From a virus, in IMG/VR virus record IMGVR_UViG_3300048922_000179, positions 1 to 32,902 of that record: a DNA stretch of 32,902 bases; one strand, 5' to 3'. The notes under the pieces were generated by a model. The model did not search any database. It was not told where the DNA came from and worked only from the letters and a program-made list of their open reading frames with translations. The translations under genes were made by a program, and so were the position numbers. How positions within the stretch are numbered: position 1 is the first letter of the stretch; every line of letters starts with the position of its first letter. Below, in pieces: positions 30,058-32,902 of the stretch.

Positions 30058-30380
30058 AGTTTGTCCTGAATCTGGCGCGCGAGTTCGGGCGACCCGACTG
30101 GCGCGCCATGCTGGCTGGAATGACTTCCAGTGAGCTGGGTGACTGGCACCAGTTCTACCGGGAGCATTATTTTCAGGACGCGCAGCTCGATGCGCATTTC
30201 TCAGAGCTGCTTTATTCCATCTCCACTCTTTTCTTCCGCGACCCGGAACTTACCCCCGCACATTTCAGCCTGCTTTCTCCTTCGGATGTCGTCGTCAGCG
30301 ATGACGAGCCGGATGATGACACGCTGATGACCGCCGCTGAGGGGATCACAGGAGGTATCCGATATGGCCCAGCAGATTAG
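30033..30380 (+). CDS. T part of the GT frameshift protein
   Basis: Open in the -1 frame relative to G, from the slippery stretch GGAAAAG (30033-30039) to TAG at 30378-30380. It encodes KALASELKFVLNLAREFGRP, then DWRAMLAGMTSSELGDWH and a tail DDDTLMTAAEGITGGIRYGP, all close in style to lambda T. It has no ribosome site near the frame's beginning, so it is made as GT, here about 251 residues (138 from G plus 113). Lambda uses GGGAAAG; here the heptamer differs. The T domain binds the major tail protein and brings it to the tape measure. Confidence 0.87.
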   Translation, partial: GKALASELKFVLNLAREFGRPDWRAMLAGMTSSELGDWHQFYREHYFQDAQLDAHFSELLYSISTLFFRDPELTPAHFSLLSPSDVVVSDDEPDDDTLMTAAEGITGGIRYGPAD

Positions 30381-32902
30381 CGATCTGGTTATTAAGCTGG
30401 ATGTTGACCGCGCAACCTTCAGCGAGCAGGTCGCCCGAATCAAAGGGCAACTGACAGGAATGGCGGATGAGTCTGATAAAGTTCAGGCGCGAATGCAGCG
30501 TGCTGCGGACCGTCAGAGCGCTGCACTAAAGAGTGTGGGCGACGCCGGCGCGGCTGCCGCCGCAGACATGAAAGCCCGTCAGTCGGCCGCAACGGAAGGG
30601 CTGACCAAAGACTGGCAGAACGTTTCAAAGTCCGTTGATGAAACTCACCGCCGCGTGACCGAGCTTAATCAGCGCATGCGTGAGAATGACGGGCAGGCCG
30701 CAGCGCTTGCCCGTCGACAGGATGAACTGGCGGCATCATTTTTCCGCCAGATTGACGGCGTTCGCCAGCTCAATGGTGAGACACAGTCGCTTGCGAACGT
30801 GCAGGCACGCTTTCGCGCTGCGAGGGCACAGGGCAACATAACCCAGCAGGATTATCTCGCCCTTATTTCCCGCACCACGGCCCGTCAAAAAGAACTGCAG
30901 ATCGTGGAGGAAAAATCGGCCGCAGCGCGCACGCGATTCCTCAGCCAACTGAAGCAACAGGTTGCAGAGCAAAAGCTCTCCGGTACCGAGCTGCTGCGCA
31001 TGAAGGCGGCGCAGGTCGGTGCCAGCGATGCTGCTGAGGTCTATATCCGCAAGCTTGAAGCTGCCAAAGTGGCCACGCACGGTCTGGGGCTGCAAAGTGC
31101 TGCAGCAAGGCGCGAGATTGGCATCCTGGTTGGTGAGGTTGCAAGAGGTAACTTTGGTGCCCTGCGCGGCTCCGGTATCACGCTTGCCAACCGCGCAGGC
31201 TGGATTGACCAACTGATGACATTACGCGGGCTGGGTATGGCCGGTGTTGTCGGTGGTATTGCTGCAGCTGTATATGCTCTGGGAAAAGCATGGTATGAGG
31301 GGGGGAAAGAGTCCGAGGAGTTCAATAAGCAATTAATCATTACCGGGAACTATGCCGGGAAAACGTCAGGTCAGTTGTCCGAGCTGGCCAGGTCTATTAC
31401 CGGTACTGACGGTTCTCAGGCTGACAGTGCTGCAGTACTGGCGAAGGTAGTGGGTAGTGGGAGTTTTAAGAGTTCACAAATTGAGAGTATTACCCGTGCA
31501 GCCTTGGCGATGCAGGAAGCTACTGGTAAGTCGGTCGACGAAACTATCAAGAATTTCCAGAAGCTTTATGAGTCGCCGACTAAAGGCTCTGCTGAGCTGA
31601 ACTCTCAGATGCATTACCTTACTGCAGCACAGTTCGAGTACATTTCATCGCTTGAGCGCCGAGGGGATAAAGAAGCAGCCGGGCAGGCAGCCGCCGATGC
31701 GTACAGTCGTGCGGAGCAGCAACGCAGTCAGCAAATTCTGGATAATCTGGGGCTTATTGAGCGAGCAGCATTAGCAACCCGCAACGCGTTTAAAGGCATG
31801 TGGGACGAACTTCTGAATATCGGTCGCGCTGATAGTGATGCGACCAAGCTTCAGACCATGAAAGAAACGCTCGCCGAAATACAGGAGAACAGTAAGCAAG
31901 GCATATGGGGCCGGTTCAAAAATAACTCGATGGGTGTCGATAAAGCGCGGCTGGAAGCGAATATCAAAAACCTAGAGTTTGTGATCAAATCTCAGGAGGG
32001 TTACAACCAGAAAAAGGCTGAGTTTAATCAGATCAACCAGGACGGTATCGATGCACAGATATCGTTCAACAAATATCTGGATGCAGGTACGACTCAGGCT
32101 GAGAAACGTACGCTGGCACAGAAGGATTTGAACAAGGCTATAGCCGATAATGCCAAAGCTGCTAAAGCGACGCAGACGCTGGAAGATGGGAAGCGTGTAA
32201 AGCTATGGACACCAGAAGAAATAGCGAAAGCTCGTGCCGGTATCGACAAACTCTATCAAGAGCCAAGAACGCCAAAAGCGAAAGGGTACACGACTCCTGC
32301 CGGTGACAAAGCCGAGGAAAAGGCGCAGGCCGAACTTCTCACCCTTCAGGCCCAGCTTAAAACGCTTGAGCAGCATACCAGCGTGAACGACGTCATAAGT
32401 AAACAGCGTCAGGATCTCTGGCAGACTGAAAATCAGTTCACCGTTCTGCAGGAGGCCGCGGGGCGTCGTCAGCTTACGTCGCAGGAAAAATCTCTGCTGG
32501 CGCACAAGGAAGAAACGCTCGAGTACAAGCGGCAGCTGGCCGATCTTGGCGATAAGGTTGCCAGCCAGCAAAAGCTCAACCAGTTGGCCGATCAGGCCGT
32601 GAAGTTTGAGCAGCAGCAAAAAGCCGCCAGGGCAGGCCTGCAGGCTCAGTCTGAGGGGGTATCCACCCGGGAAGCCGGGCGACAAACTACGCTGCAGCGT
32701 CTCACCGAGAGCTATTCGTACAACCCTCAGGCGCAGCTAAAGGTTCTGGAAGAGCAAAGGGCAACGTTTGAGGCAGAAGATGCCCTGCGCGCAAACTGGC
32801 TGGCCGGTGCGAAACAGGGCTGGGCCGAATATCAGGATTCAGCGACAAACGTTTTCAGCTCTGTTCAGCAGATTTCGCAGGCTACGTTCAGCGGGCTGGC
32901 GG
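30364..32902 (+). CDS. Tape measure protein gpH-like (3' end outside window)
   Basis: At least 846 residues, running off the right edge without a stop. AGGAGG lies upstream of the ATG, which is inside the end of T (17-base overlap). The start MAQQISDLVIKLDVDRATF is typical of lambda-type tape measures. Long Ala/Gln/Lys-rich helices follow (residues 30-260 and 560-800), with a hydrophobic segment near 300 (LGMAGVVGGIAAAVYALGKA). The length of this protein sets tail length; lambda gpH is 853 residues, so this tail should be as long or longer. Confidence 0.93.
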   Translation, partial: MAQQISDLVIKLDVDRATFSEQVARIKGQLTGMADESDKVQARMQRAADRQSAALKSVGDAGAAAAADMKARQSAATEGLTKDWQNVSKSVDETHRRVTELNQRMRENDGQAAALARRQDELAASFFRQIDGVRQLNGETQSLANVQARFRAARAQGNITQQDYLALISRTTARQKELQIVEEKSAAARTRFLSQLKQQVAEQKLSGTELLRMKAAQVGASDAAEVYIRKLEAAKVATHGLGLQSAAARREIGILVGEVARGNFGALRGSGITLANRAGWIDQLMTLRGLGMAGVVGGIAAAVYALGKAWYEGGKESEEFNKQLIITGNYAGKTSGQLSELARSITGTDGSQADSAAVLAKVVGSGSFKSSQIESITRAALAMQEATGKSVDETIKNFQKLYESPTKGSAELNSQMHYLTAAQFEYISSLERRGDKEAAGQAAADAYSRAEQQRSQQILDNLGLIERAALATRNAFKGMWDELLNIGRADSDATKLQTMKETLAEIQENSKQGIWGRFKNNSMGVDKARLEANIKNLEFVIKSQEGYNQKKAEFNQINQDGIDAQISFNKYLDAGTTQAEKRTLAQKDLNKAIADNAKAAKATQTLEDGKRVKLWTPEEIAKARAGIDKLYQEPRTPKAKGYTTPAGDKAEEKAQAELLTLQAQLKTLEQHTSVNDVISKQRQDLWQTENQFTVLQEAAGRRQLTSQEKSLLAHKEETLEYKRQLADLGDKVASQQKLNQLADQAVKFEQQQKAARAGLQAQSEGVSTREAGRQTTLQRLTESYSYNPQAQLKVLEEQRATFEAEDALRANWLAGAKQGWAEYQDSATNVFSSVQQISQATFSGLA

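Noticed and set aside
1-32902. tRNA genes, insertion sequences and CRISPR arrays
   Set aside because: I looked for cloverleaf patterns, transposase motifs with terminal repeats, and regular repeat-spacer arrays on both strands and saw none I could support.

Overview
The window runs from the 3' end of an enterobacterial isocitrate dehydrogenase gene (icd) into a lambda-type (cos, siphovirus-like) prophage that continues past the right edge inside the tape measure gene. The protein families point to the Enterobacteriaceae. The icd tail itself may be phage-supplied, so it cannot fix the genus. Only the left side of the prophage is visible; attR is outside the window.

Layout. (1) 1-215: icd 3' end with its terminator, the probable attL, as in e14 and phage 21. 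(2) 579-4218: an AT-rich cargo block between icd and the integrase (Ail/Lom-like outer membrane protein, LuxR-type regulator, two tiny membrane proteins, IprA-like regulator, polysaccharide flippase). e14 carries cargo in the same position. (3) 4383-9475, mostly leftward: integrase, excisionase, a large repeat-containing DEDD exonuclease, small early proteins, and a RacR-like repressor. (4) 9553-12988, rightward: YdaS/YdaT-type Cro and CII equivalents, an O-like replication protein with iterons inside its gene, a DnaC-like helicase loader, a DUF1627 protein and small ORFs. (5) 12989-14143: an RNA-rich stretch without a long gene. Here I see a candidate type I toxin-antitoxin locus: two tandem paralogous 28-aa hydrophobic peptides on the minus strand, and a plus-strand small RNA whose predicted 5' end is complementary to the predicted 5' end of the toxin mRNA. 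(6) 14144-15998: a LexA-box-controlled UmuD'-like protein, a 72-aa protein, a Ref/HNH-like nuclease, RusA and antiterminator Q. (7) 16018-18433: an AT-rich two-gene minus-strand cassette (zinc-ribbon NdpA-like nucleoid protein plus a membrane protein) in the Q-to-lysis moron slot, a candidate defence or exclusion system. (8) 18700-20074: holin, SAR endolysin, Rz with embedded Rz1. (9) 20188-20550: one AT-rich orphan gene. (10) 20780-20826: a lambda-like cosQ/cosN, then the lambda-order morphogenesis operon: small and large terminase, W, portal, ClpP-type protease fused to the major capsid protein, DUF2190 cement protein, FII, Z, U, V, G/GT frameshift pair, tape measure.

Regulation, as inferred: repressor and YdaS act on PL and PR, which carry shared CCTAAC hexamers. 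YdaT follows as the CII-like gene. Q drives the lysis and late operon. LexA controls the UmuD'-like gene. The cargo and the NdpA cassette have their own orientation and composition and are probably expressed from the lysogen. All domain assignments are recalled from family knowledge; no database search was run.
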